From Verrucomicrobiales bacterium (lineage in GTDB: Bacteria; Verrucomicrobiota; Verrucomicrobiia; Limisphaerales; J093): DNA of 64,000 nt. Both the position numbers and the translations under genes were made by a program. The notes below the pieces were generated by a model that was not told where the DNA came from, did not search any database, and was given only the letters and a program-made list of their open reading frames with translations. The stretch covers positions 124,001-188,000 of the forward strand of contig JACKPV010000033.1 of assembly GCA_024233305.1 (NCBI GenBank). The letters are read 5' to 3'. Positions within the stretch are counted from its first letter, which is position 1. Every line of letters starts with the position of its first letter. Shown piece by piece: positions 45,153-52,866 of the stretch.

Positions 45153-45304
45153 GTAGCCGCCGGCGTGCAGTCGGCGCATGATTCAGCTGGGATAGGGCTG
45201 CCTGCCGCCGAGGGCGACGATTCACCGAAAGGTGACTGCTGATCGGAATCGGCGAGACCGCGTAAGCGCTTGGATTTCAGCGCCGACTACACGTCGGCGG
45301 CTAC
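45153..45304. repeat. 152-bp inverted-repeat element B, copy 3
   Basis: Third 152-bp copy, same orientation as copy 1. Its right edge lies about 20 bases from the remnant of a vapC-like gene, so element insertion may have helped to break that gene. Confidence 0.75.
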
Positions 45305-45325
45305 CCCGTGTTGAATCGATACGGC

Positions 45326-45530
45326 TCAGAGGTACGAGGAGCTGCTCGCTTTGGCCACCAACTCGTTGTGGAACAGTCTGGAAGGGCCGGAGGATTAGCC
45401 ACCTCGTTTCGCGAGGGTTTTCTTTCCGGTAGCCGCTGCGATGGGGAGGGACTGGACCCGGCGGCGGAGGGCAGCGATGCGGGGCGCGGAAGGCGACCGA
45501 AGGTCCCGTATCGAGCCGCCAGGCGGTCAT
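45326..45530 (-). pseudogene. Decayed PIN-domain (VapC-like) toxin remnant
   Basis: The frame begins ATG at 45530 with MTAWRLDTGPSVAF, close to the usual VapC opening (LLDTGPLVAxLD with the first catalytic Asp). After about 18 residues it degenerates into Pro/Arg-rich sequence and runs into repeat DNA, with no further PIN acidic motifs. The ATG overlaps the stop of the antitoxin-like frame (45527-45530), the standard VapBC coupling. Confidence 0.5.
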
Positions 45531-45754
45531 CGTCCGAAACCCCTCAAGTGCTGTTTGTTTCGGGCCAGGTCGCCTGAACTGTTCTGCACACCGCCGCACA
45601 GGTCGGCTGCCAAATCGAGTGCCGACTGGCGCTGGCATGGCTGGTGTTCCTGAAGAATCAGCCGGACCAGGGTGGACTTCGGTTGACCGGCCCGCTGGGC
45701 CTCGGCCTCGAGCCAACCCAGCAAGCTCTCGGGCAGTTTAATCGTCCGGTCCCG
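45527..45754 (-). pseudogene. Ribbon-helix-helix (VapB/CopG-like) antitoxin, start unclear
   Basis: The frame reads RDRTIKLPESLLGWLEAEAQ then GQPKSTLVRLILQEH, a typical ribbon-helix-helix DNA-binding N-terminus, and ends 75 or so residues later at 45527. No ATG, GTG or TTG precedes the conserved strand in frame (only a TTG at 45724 inside it), so it is probably broken or uses a rare start. Coupled to the vapC remnant. Confidence 0.5.
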
Positions 45755-45816
45755 GCCCGCCGCCGGACCACGGGGAATCTGGACGCCCGCCGCGACGATG
45801 CTACACTGCTCCGGTC

Positions 45817-47061
45817 ATGGCGTTACCAACCGCGAATGCACCCAAGCGAGTGAACCTCCGCCGACCTGACGTGATGCAGGACGTCGAGGCGCTGGTGGTG
45901 TCGCATTACCGCAGCAGTCTCGTCGAGCGCATCCGGGCCAACGGCGGCACCCTCGAAGCCGGCAACCTCAAGGTGAAACTCGCCAAGGAGTTCGGCTTCT
46001 GCTACGGCGTCGAGCGGGCCATCGACCTGGCCTATGCCGCCCGGCGCTACTTCCCGCCCCCCACCCGGATTTTCCTGCTCGGCGAGATCATCCACAATCC
46101 CGAGGTCAACGAGCAGATCCGCAACATGGGGGTGGTCAGTCTCGCCGCCCGTCCGACCGCTGACGAACTCGCCCGGCTCGCCGCGGACGATGTCGTGATC
46201 ATCCCGGCCTTCGGCACCGAGGTCGCCACCCGGCGCAAGCTTGAGGAAAAGGGCTGCATCCTCGTGGACACGACCTGCGGCGACGTGATGAGCGTCTGGA
46301 AGCGCGTCCGCCAGTATTCCAAGGAGGCGGTCACGAGCATCATTCACGGGAAGGCGAAGCACGAGGAAACCAAGGCCACCACCTCCCAGGCCACGGCCAA
46401 TGGCACCGGGCACTACCTGGTCGTCTACAACCTCGAGGAAACCGATTATCTCTGCGACTACATCCTGAATGGCGGGGATCGGGAGGTGTTTCTGGCGCGC
46501 TTCAAGCGGGCCTGTTCCCCGGGCTTCGATCCCGACCTGCACCTGCGTTCGGTGGGGGTGGCGAACCAAACCACCATGCTGCGCGGCGAGACCGAGGAGG
46601 TGCAACGCCGCATCCGGCGGGCCATGGAACAGAAGCACGGCGGAGAGGCATTGGGCGGGCATTTCCGTTACTTCGACACCATCTGTGGCGCGACCCAGGA
46701 ACGGCAGGACGCGCTGCACCGCCTCCTCCAGGAACCGCTCGACCTGTTGCTCGTCGTCGGCGGTTACAACTCGTCCAACACCTCGCACCTTGCCGAAATG
46801 GGCGAAAAGCAGCTTCCCACGTTCTTCATCAAGAACGCGGCAAAAATGGAGTCAGACCACCTGATCCGCCATTGGAACCAGCATCTCGGGCGCGAGGAGG
46901 AGACCCGGGACTGGCTGCCGGAACGGCCTCTGATTGTGGGCATCACCGCCGGCGCATCCTGCCCGAACAACCTCATCGAAGACGCCATCCGGCGGCTGTT
47001 CGAGTTGCGGGGCGTGGCCCTCCAAACCCTTCTGCCGGATGCAGGCGAACCGCCCGTCTGA
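45817..47061 (+). CDS. ispH: 4-hydroxy-3-methylbut-2-enyl diphosphate reductase
   Basis: 414 residues. Last enzyme of the MEP isoprenoid pathway, reducing HMBPP to IPP and DMAPP with an iron-sulfur cluster. The three cluster cysteines are visible: EFGFCYGVERA (Cys62), LVDTTCGDVM and AGASCPNNLIEDAI. The conserved histidines sit in LGEIIHNPEVN and SIIHGKAKHEET. It is the long form (about 400 residues), as in cyanobacteria, plants and some other phyla, with extra residues after the first cysteine region. ATG at 45817; dgt follows on the same strand. Confidence 0.94.
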   Translation: MALPTANAPKRVNLRRPDVMQDVEALVVSHYRSSLVERIRANGGTLEAGNLKVKLAKEFGFCYGVERAIDLAYAARRYFPPPTRIFLLGEIIHNPEVNEQIRNMGVVSLAARPTADELARLAADDVVIIPAFGTEVATRRKLEEKGCILVDTTCGDVMSVWKRVRQYSKEAVTSIIHGKAKHEETKATTSQATANGTGHYLVVYNLEETDYLCDYILNGGDREVFLARFKRACSPGFDPDLHLRSVGVANQTTMLRGETEEVQRRIRRAMEQKHGGEALGGHFRYFDTICGATQERQDALHRLLQEPLDLLLVVGGYNSSNTSHLAEMGEKQLPTFFIKNAAKMESDHLIRHWNQHLGREEETRDWLPERPLIVGITAGASCPNNLIEDAIRRLFELRGVALQTLLPDAGEPPV

Positions 47062-47165
47062 GCCGAACCCCGCCCGGCGGATTCCCCCAAGCCGTGGCCC
47101 GCAAACCACCGTCTCCCCCGCGCGCCGCCGGTCCGCGTCCGGTGGCCAGGGCTTTGTCTGCCGGG

Positions 47166-48380
47166 ATGGGATCGGTCGGCCGACGAACCGGCCCGATCCG
47201 CCTGCGCTCCCGCGAAACGCTCGAACAGGAAGAACACGAGTTCCTGGCGCCCTACGCCCAGTTCAGCCGGGACACCCGCGGTCGGCGGCACTCCGAGACC
47301 GCCCCCGAATGGCGCACCCAGTTCCAACGGGACCGCGACCGGATCATCCATTCGCGCGGCTTCCGTCGGCTTGAGTACAAGACGCAGGTTTTCCTCAACG
47401 GTTCGGGCGATCACCTCCGCACCCGGCTCACCCACACCATCGAAGTCGCCGCCATCGCCCGGAACATTGCGCGGGCGTTGCGCCTGAACGAGGACCTCAC
47501 CGAGGCCATCGCCCTGGCCCACGACCTCGGGCACCCGCCGTTCGGCCACACGGGCGAGGAGGTGTTGAACGTCCTCCTCGCGGACCACGGTGGCTTCGAA
47601 CACAACCTGCAGAGCCTGCGGGTGGTGGATGAACTCGAGCGCAAATACCCCCGGTTCCGCGGCCTCAACCTCTCGTGGGAGGTGCGGGAAGGACTGCTCA
47701 AGCACCGGACAGCCATCTCCGATCCCGCCACTCTGGCCGGGTTCCCATTCCCCTGCCGGTCGCTCGAGGCCCAGGTTGCCAACCTCGCGGATGAAATCGC
47801 CTATTACAGTCACGACCTCGACGACGGACTCGAGACGGGGCTCTTGCAGGAGGAGAACCTGGCCCGGGAAGTCCGGGCCTGGAAGCGTGCCGCCGATCAG
47901 GTCCGGAGCCAGCACGGACGGCTTCCCAACGAATGCCGTCGCTACTTTACCGTCCGCTGCCTCATCGACGATCAGGTGCGCGACGTGGCGGAAACCACGG
48001 CACGACGCATCCGACGGGCGGGGGTTCGTTCGGCCGACGACGTCCGCTCGCAGGCGGAGAACTTGGTGCAGTACAGCCCGGAACGCCGCCGGCTCAACCA
48101 GCAACTGCGTCGTTATCTCTACGCCCGCCTCTATTACAATCCGGAGGTAAACCAGCCCAACCGCCGTGCCGCCGGCATGCTCGAGGCCCTGTTCGCCCGC
48201 TACCTCGCCAACCCACGCGAAATGGGCGATTCCGCCGCCCGTCGCCGGGCCCGCAAAGAACCCTGCCGGGCAGTCGGCGACTACATCTCGGGGATGACCG
48301 ACCGCTTTGCCACCCTGGAATACGAACGCCTGGTCGGCCCATCGCCCACCGTGAAACACCGGGGCAAGTCGGGCGTCTGA
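47166..48380 (+). CDS. dgt: Deoxyguanosinetriphosphate triphosphohydrolase-like HD protein
   Basis: 404 residues of the Dgt/dNTPase branch of HD hydrolases, which cleave dNTPs to nucleosides and triphosphate. Metal motif: RLTHTIEVAAIARNIARAL (His), then AIALAHDLGHPPFGHTGE (His-Asp) and LADEIAYYSHDLDDGL (Asp). RTQFQRDRDRIIHSRGFRRLEYKTQVF is the conserved N-terminal block. The start is uncertain: ATG 47166 is used; an in-frame GTG at 47094 would leave a 32-base gap after ispH and add a Pro/Arg-rich leader. Likely co-transcribed with ispH. Confidence 0.9.
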   Translation: MGSVGRRTGPIRLRSRETLEQEEHEFLAPYAQFSRDTRGRRHSETAPEWRTQFQRDRDRIIHSRGFRRLEYKTQVFLNGSGDHLRTRLTHTIEVAAIARNIARALRLNEDLTEAIALAHDLGHPPFGHTGEEVLNVLLADHGGFEHNLQSLRVVDELERKYPRFRGLNLSWEVREGLLKHRTAISDPATLAGFPFPCRSLEAQVANLADEIAYYSHDLDDGLETGLLQEENLAREVRAWKRAADQVRSQHGRLPNECRRYFTVRCLIDDQVRDVAETTARRIRRAGVRSADDVRSQAENLVQYSPERRRLNQQLRRYLYARLYYNPEVNQPNRRAAGMLEALFARYLANPREMGDSAARRRARKEPCRAVGDYISGMTDRFATLEYERLVGPSPTVKHRGKSGV

Positions 48381-48606
48381 GCCCGCTCCGTGCCGCACGC
48401 GGCAGCCGGGAAAATCGGATCGAGGCCGGAGTTCCGAACGACCTTGAAACCTCGACCCATCTTTCCTCCAAATGGCCGCCTCAACCCCACGATTCCAGGA
48501 ACCGGAATGCACGGTAATCCTGGGCGTCGCCCCCCCGCTCTCGGATGCAGCAAAGCACCGGTTCCGGAGGAAGTCGGGGACCGACAGCGGTCCGGGACGG
48601 GCCCCG

Positions 48607-49278
48607 CTACTCGGCCGGGCGCGGCGTGATCATGAGTCGACCGTCTTCGACGGTGATGCTCTGGAGCCGCTGCAGCGTCATCATCCCCTCCTGATTCTTG
48701 TAGAAATCCTTCGCCAGGTTCTGCTCGCTGATCGCTTTCATGGCCTCCTCGGGCACCAACTGCCCCTTGACCTCGAGCGACTGCAGCGCGACCAGGAAGA
48801 AGCCGTTGTCAAGCGACACCTTCAAGTCCGCCGAACCATTCAGATAGCGCCCTTTCACCGCGCCTTTGATGGGTGGCGGAAACGGGATGGTTTCGAGCGG
48901 AAGGCTGATCGTGCCCCGCAGGCGGTCGCCTTCGATGCCGACGTAGACCTTGTCGCGCACCTCTTTCATGTCCGGCACACTGGCGATCAGGATGTTCAGT
49001 TCCCGCTCGTCGAGCACGAGCGGCTCGGTCGGAGTCCCCGCCTTGATCGCGGTGGTGAACGTCTCGACGCGGTCCCGCAAGGCCTGGGCCTCCGCCGGAG
49101 CGTAGTCGATGCCGGGCAACGCCATCGGACGGCTGTCGGTAAAGCGCTCGACCTGCTTGCCAACCCACCACTTGGCGCCGAAATACAGGCCCACCGCAGC
49201 GAAGATGAGAAGCAGGATGGACGTCAGGCACCCGTAGAAGAAACAGCCCGGCCCGGATTTTCTGGTCGTCGTGGTCAT
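48607..49278 (-). CDS. Hypothetical single-pass membrane-anchored protein
   Basis: 223 residues. An N-terminal Thr/Arg/Lys leader is followed by one membrane helix (about 12-32, CFFYGCLTSILLLIFAAVGLYFGAK) and a periplasmic domain of about 190 residues with alternating strands (LVLDERELNILIASVP, KVYVGIEGDRLRGTISLPL, LQSITVEDGRLMI). No family recognised with certainty; the fold pattern is reminiscent of lipid-binding or LEA-like domains. ATG 49278 is preferred to the longer frame. Divergent from the LarA-like gene with about 175 bases between starts. Confidence 0.6.
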   Translation of the reverse strand: MTTTTRKSGPGCFFYGCLTSILLLIFAAVGLYFGAKWWVGKQVERFTDSRPMALPGIDYAPAEAQALRDRVETFTTAIKAGTPTEPLVLDERELNILIASVPDMKEVRDKVYVGIEGDRLRGTISLPLETIPFPPPIKGAVKGRYLNGSADLKVSLDNGFFLVALQSLEVKGQLVPEEAMKAISEQNLAKDFYKNQEGMMTLQRLQSITVEDGRLMITPRPAE

Positions 49279-49453
49279 GCGTCGTGAACGTTTCCCGGCA
49301 CCCTGCCTCAACCACCCCCACCCCTCAAGGGGTTATTCACCCCGCTCGTGGCGGACCGCTCGCCTCCGTCGCCACCGAAAACCAAGGGCCGGGGACCGGA
49401 GCGCCGCCTTCGATGTTCGCTTCCCGCCATCGGACCGGCTAGCTTCCCACTCG

Positions 49454-50746
49454 ATGAGTGAACTCACGTCCGTCAGCCCCATGCCCAACCTGATTCGCGC
49501 GCGGCAGCGTTTTCCCGTGAATCCGCCCGTCGACATCTCCGCGGCCGTCACCGCGGAACTGAAGCCGCTGCTGGCGGGCGTGCCCCGCGGGGCGGAGATC
49601 GCAATCGCCGTCGGCAGCCGGGGAATCACCCGCTTGGCGGAAATCGTTGCCGCCGCCATCCGGGTCGTCCGCGAGCACGGCGCCTTTCCAGTCATCGTGC
49701 CGGCGATGGGCAGTCACGGCGGGGGCACCCCGTCCGGACAGACCGAACTTCTGGCCGGCTACGGCGTCTCGGAAGCGCTGCTCGGCGTCCCGCTCCGGTC
49801 GGACATGACGGTGCGCTCGGCGGGAGCCACCGCAGAGGGAGATGAGGTGGTCTGCGGCCTGTCGGCCCTCGGCGCAGACCGGGTCCTGCTCATCAACCGG
49901 GTCAAACCCCACACAGACTTCCGCGGCGCAATCGGCAGCGGGCTGGTCAAGATGCTGGTGGTCGGGCTCGGCAAGCACGAAGGGGCCCGGCGCTTTCACG
50001 CAGCGGCGAGCCGGTCGGGTTACGAGACCGCCCTGCGCCAGTTTGCCGCTGTTCTCAAGCCGGTGGTACCGCTGCTCGGCGGACTCGCCATTCTCGAAGA
50101 CCAGCGGCATCAACCGGTCCGCCTTTGCGGCGTGCCGCCAGCGGCGTTGGAGGCGCGCGAGGCCGCACTCTGCCAGCAGGCTCACGCCCTCATGCCGCGA
50201 TTGCCCTTCGACGACGTCGACCTGCTCATCGTGGACCAGATGGGGAAAAACATCAGCGGGACCGGCATGGATCCAGCGATCATCGGGCGCATGATTCACG
50301 GCTACTCGACCCAGATCGATCCGCAACAACCGCCGCCCCGGGTCCGCCGCCTCCTGGTTCGTGAACTCACGCCCGAAAGTCACGGGAACGCCATCGGCAT
50401 CGGCATGGCAGACTTCACCACCGAACGGCTGGTGCGCGCGATGGATTCGGAAGTGACGCGGATCAACGCGTTGACGGCGCTGTCGATCCAGGGGGCAAAG
50501 CTCCCGATCTGCTTCCCGAATGACCGCGAAGCCATCGAAACCGGCTTGTGCACCCTGGCCCTCCCGGACCCCACCGCCGCCCGCGTGGTCCGCATCCGGG
50601 ACACCTTGTCCGTGGAAGTCATCGAGTTTTCGGAAACCCTGCAGGGGCAGGAACGGAAAGACTGCGAACTGGAATTGCTCTCCCCGCCCCGTGCCCCCGT
50701 CTTCGATCCAGCCAACAACCTGCCGGCGCTGATCAGCAATCCGTGA
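49454..50746 (+). CDS. LarA-like nickel-pincer cofactor-dependent isomerase (DUF2088)
   Basis: 430 residues of the LarA/DUF2088 superfamily, whose founding member is nickel-dependent lactate racemase. Seen: AIAVGSRGI near residue 52, the IVPAMGSHGGGTPSGQ loop near 80, the INRVKPHTDFRGAIGSGLVKM motif near 145 with the conserved Lys/His residues, GLGKHEG, and DQMGKNISGTGMDP near 275. These match the homologues usually annotated as nickel-pincer isomerases of unknown substrate. No larB, larC or larE cofactor genes lie in the window. The ATG at 49454 is chosen because the longer frame overlaps the divergent membrane protein. Confidence 0.8.
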   Translation: MSELTSVSPMPNLIRARQRFPVNPPVDISAAVTAELKPLLAGVPRGAEIAIAVGSRGITRLAEIVAAAIRVVREHGAFPVIVPAMGSHGGGTPSGQTELLAGYGVSEALLGVPLRSDMTVRSAGATAEGDEVVCGLSALGADRVLLINRVKPHTDFRGAIGSGLVKMLVVGLGKHEGARRFHAAASRSGYETALRQFAAVLKPVVPLLGGLAILEDQRHQPVRLCGVPPAALEAREAALCQQAHALMPRLPFDDVDLLIVDQMGKNISGTGMDPAIIGRMIHGYSTQIDPQQPPPRVRRLLVRELTPESHGNAIGIGMADFTTERLVRAMDSEVTRINALTALSIQGAKLPICFPNDREAIETGLCTLALPDPTAARVVRIRDTLSVEVIEFSETLQGQERKDCELELLSPPRAPVFDPANNLPALISNP

Positions 50747-51083
50747 AGGGGCCCCTGAGACTCGGGGTGGTGCCAGAGGACGGATTTGAACCGCCGACCA
50801 ACCCCGACCGCGGTCGGGGCTGCTCTACCGCTGCGCCCTCCGCTCGTTCGCACCATTCCAGCACTTTGCCTGGGCTCTTCCACCGTTTGAACCGCCGCTC
50901 CAATTGCCGCGCTTCGACCAGGCTCTCACAGGCGACGCTGGCCACCAATACCCACGGTGCATCCTTGGCGGTGGTGGCGGTATGCCCGCGTGAGTGTTGT
51001 TCGAGCCGCCGCTCCAGGTCGGTGGTCGAGCCGTAGTAGTGACGCCCGCTGCTGGATCGAAGCACGTACGCCCAAGCGGCCAT
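50733..51083 (-). CDS. GIY-YIG nuclease-like protein, array unit 1 (promoter-distal)
   Basis: 116 residues. Small stand-alone GIY-YIG domain of the UvrC/Slx1/YhbQ kind: AYVLRSSSGRHYYGSTTDLERRLEQH supplies the GIY-YIG strands and the catalytic-region Arg25/Arg26. A conserved Glu lies in the LVEARQLERRFK helix (Glu57/Glu62). Residues 84 onward are translated from the tRNA-like sequence (AAVEQ from the D-arm, VGGSNPSSGTT from the T-arm and acceptor). The final eight residues differ from the other units because the array ends here. The ATG is preceded by aaggag at 8 bases. Catalytic activity is not proven; the family nicks or cleaves DNA. Confidence 0.75.
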   Translation of the reverse strand: MAAWAYVLRSSSGRHYYGSTTDLERRLEQHSRGHTATTAKDAPWVLVASVACESLVEARQLERRFKRWKSPGKVLEWCERAEGAAVEQPRPRSGLVGGSNPSSGTTPSLRGPFTDC

Positions 51084-51096
51084 GATTCTCGCTCCT

Positions 51097-51423
51097 TCAC
51101 TTCGGGGTGGTGCCAGAGGACGGATTTGAACCGCCGACCAACCCCGACCGCGGTCGGGGCTGCTCTACCGCTGCGCCCTCCGCTCGTTCGCACCATTCCA
51201 GCACTTTGCCTGGGCTCTTCCACCGTTTGAACCGCCGCTCCAATTGCCGCGCTTCGACCAGGCTCTCACAGGCGACGCTGGCCACCAATACCCACGGTGC
51301 ATCCTTGGCGGTGGTGGCGGTATGCCCGCGTGAGTGTTGTTCGAGCCGCCGCTCCAGGTCGGTGGTCGAGCCGTAGTAGTGACGCCCGCTGCTGGATCGA
51401 AGCACGTACGCCCAAGCGGCCAT
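51097..51423 (-). CDS. GIY-YIG nuclease-like protein, array unit 2
   Basis: 108 residues, identical to units 3 to 5 and to unit 1 up to residue 106. The TGA at 51097 lies immediately before the Shine-Dalgarno of unit 1, so units are arranged for polycistronic translation. Confidence 0.75.
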   Translation of the reverse strand: MAAWAYVLRSSSGRHYYGSTTDLERRLEQHSRGHTATTAKDAPWVLVASVACESLVEARQLERRFKRWKSPGKVLEWCERAEGAAVEQPRPRSGLVGGSNPSSGTTPK

Positions 51424-51436
51424 GATTCTCGCTCCT

Positions 51437-51763
51437 TCACTTCGGGGTGGTGCCAGAGGACGGATTTGAACCGCCGACCAACCCCGACCGCGGTCGGGGC
51501 TGCTCTACCGCTGCGCCCTCCGCTCGTTCGCACCATTCCAGCACTTTGCCTGGGCTCTTCCACCGTTTGAACCGCCGCTCCAATTGCCGCGCTTCGACCA
51601 GGCTCTCACAGGCGACGCTGGCCACCAATACCCACGGTGCATCCTTGGCGGTGGTGGCGGTATGCCCGCGTGAGTGTTGTTCGAGCCGCCGCTCCAGGTC
51701 GGTGGTCGAGCCGTAGTAGTGACGCCCGCTGCTGGATCGAAGCACGTACGCCCAAGCGGCCAT
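51437..51763 (-). CDS. GIY-YIG nuclease-like protein, array unit 3
   Basis: 108 residues, identical to unit 2, including the tRNA-derived C-terminal tail. Nested ORFs in other frames repeat with the same period and are shadows. Confidence 0.75.
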   Translation of the reverse strand: MAAWAYVLRSSSGRHYYGSTTDLERRLEQHSRGHTATTAKDAPWVLVASVACESLVEARQLERRFKRWKSPGKVLEWCERAEGAAVEQPRPRSGLVGGSNPSSGTTPK

Positions 51764-51776
51764 GATTCTCGCTCCT

Positions 51777-52103
51777 TCACTTCGGGGTGGTGCCAGAGGA
51801 CGGATTTGAACCGCCGACCAACCCCGACCGCGGTCGGGGCTGCTCTACCGCTGCGCCCTCCGCTCGTTCGCACCATTCCAGCACTTTGCCTGGGCTCTTC
51901 CACCGTTTGAACCGCCGCTCCAATTGCCGCGCTTCGACCAGGCTCTCACAGGCGACGCTGGCCACCAATACCCACGGTGCATCCTTGGCGGTGGTGGCGG
52001 TATGCCCGCGTGAGTGTTGTTCGAGCCGCCGCTCCAGGTCGGTGGTCGAGCCGTAGTAGTGACGCCCGCTGCTGGATCGAAGCACGTACGCCCAAGCGGC
52101 CAT
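51777..52103 (-). CDS. GIY-YIG nuclease-like protein, array unit 4
   Basis: 108 residues, identical to unit 2. Identity across all five copies at DNA level implies very recent amplification, active homogenisation or an assembly effect. Confidence 0.75.
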   Translation of the reverse strand: MAAWAYVLRSSSGRHYYGSTTDLERRLEQHSRGHTATTAKDAPWVLVASVACESLVEARQLERRFKRWKSPGKVLEWCERAEGAAVEQPRPRSGLVGGSNPSSGTTPK

Positions 52104-52116
52104 GATTCTCGCTCCT

Positions 52117-52443
52117 TCACTTCGGGGTGGTGCCAGAGGACGGATTTGAACCGCCGACCAACCCCGACCGCGGTCGGGGCTGCTCTACCGCTGCGCCCTC
52201 CGCTCGTTCGCACCATTCCAGCACTTTGCCTGGGCTCTTCCACCGTTTGAACCGCCGCTCCAATTGCCGCGCTTCGACCAGGCTCTCACAGGCGACGCTG
52301 GCCACCAATACCCACGGTGCATCCTTGGCGGTGGTGGCGGTATGCCCGCGTGAGTGTTGTTCGAGCCGCCGCTCCAGGTCGGTGGTCGAGCCGTAGTAGT
52401 GACGCCCGCTGCTGGATCGAAGCACGTACGCCCAAGCGGCCAT
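52117..52443 (-). CDS. GIY-YIG nuclease-like protein, array unit 5 (next to the tRNA)
   Basis: 108 residues, identical to unit 2. Its ATG at 52443 lies 24 bases after the CCA end of the intact tRNA gene, with aaggag between. It would therefore be read from a transcript that starts upstream of the tRNA unless a promoter lies within the tRNA. Confidence 0.75.
   Translation of the reverse strand: MAAWAYVLRSSSGRHYYGSTTDLERRLEQHSRGHTATTAKDAPWVLVASVACESLVEARQLERRFKRWKSPGKVLEWCERAEGAAVEQPRPRSGLVGGSNPSSGTTPK
52128..52204 (-). pseudogene. tRNA-like sequence inside array unit (same in all five units)
   Basis: The 3' part matches the intact tRNA exactly from the variable loop through the T-arm, acceptor 3' strand and CCA. 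The D-arm is recognisable (gcagcggtagagca). The anticodon arm is replaced by a perfect 18-bp palindrome ccccgaccgcggtcgggg, so no normal 7-nt anticodon loop can form, and the 5' acceptor strand pairs poorly with the 3' strand. Equivalent copies are at 50768-50844, 51108-51184, 51448-51524 and 51788-51864. Confidence 0.7.
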
Positions 52444-52467
52444 GATTCTCGCTCCTTCACTTCGGGG

Positions 52468-52542
52468 TGGTGCCAGAGGACGGATTTGAACCGCCGACCA
52501 AGGGCTTATGAGTCCCCTGCTCTACCACTGAGCTACTCTGGC
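52468..52542 (-). tRNA. tRNA with CAU anticodon (Met, possibly Ile2)
   Basis: 75 nt including encoded CCA. The acceptor GCCAGAG pairs perfectly with CTCTGGC; the D-arm GCTCAGTGGTAGAGC, anticodon loop CTCATAA, and T-arm GGCGG/TTCAAAT/CCGTC are all present. One A-G mismatch closes the anticodon stem. CAU can read Met or, if lysidine-modified, Ile AUA; elongator Met fits the GGGGACTCATAA context best. Confidence 0.93.
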
Positions 52543-52866
52543 AAAACAAATTGAGACACAACGCTTTGAGCGCTGATTTCAAAGGTCCGAAAACTGGTCT
52601 TTTCACCCGGCTTTGCCACCGTGGTACCCAGGAATCCAAACGGATAAGCCGCACCGTTCCGAACCATCGGGGCGCCATTATGCGCTGACCAAAAGGGGTG
52701 ACAAGCAGTTTCGCCGTAAGCGGATAATGGCGGTTCGGCAGGCTTGCGAAACGAGGCGCTTCCAGAGTTCGGGGTTGGCTTGGAGCGTAAAGGGGGCGAA
52801 AGGGGCTCCAAAGGTCGACCGCAAACGCCTGAACCACCGACGCCCTTGCTGGCTGGAAGACCGACG
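52543..52866. other. Intergenic region upstream of the tRNA
   Basis: 324 bases with no supported gene. It should carry the promoter of the tRNA / GIY-YIG transcript; no confident -35/-10 pair was assigned. ORFs drawn through it and the tRNA are not convincing. Confidence 0.6.

Larger units (their letters stand above)
50768..52467 (-). repeat. Five tandem 340-bp units: GIY-YIG ORF ending in a tRNA-like half
   Basis: Five units with an exact 340-bp period start at 50768, 51108, 51448, 51788 and 52128 and appear identical. They lie directly 3' of an intact tRNA gene (52468-52542). On the minus strand each unit runs: 5-nt spacer, stop of the preceding ORF, Shine-Dalgarno aaggag, ATG, GIY-YIG ORF, then a tRNA-like sequence ending in CCA. 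The last 41 bases of the tRNA plus spacer are repeated at every junction, like attachment-site duplications. No integrase, transposase or RT is inside the units. Confidence 0.95.

Noticed and set aside
50825..51223. Repeated 132-residue frames in the array (period 340) in other frames
   Set aside because: They are shadows of the GIY-YIG ORF, lack a ribosome binding site and span the tRNA-like sequence without a recognisable domain.
50768..52467. CRISPR-like array
   Set aside because: The units are 340 bp, identical throughout and coding, with no alternating short repeats and unique spacers.
52468..52542. Prophage or ICE attachment at the tRNA
   Set aside because: No integrase, structural or conjugation genes near the tRNA; the duplicated tRNA ends enclose only the 340-bp units.
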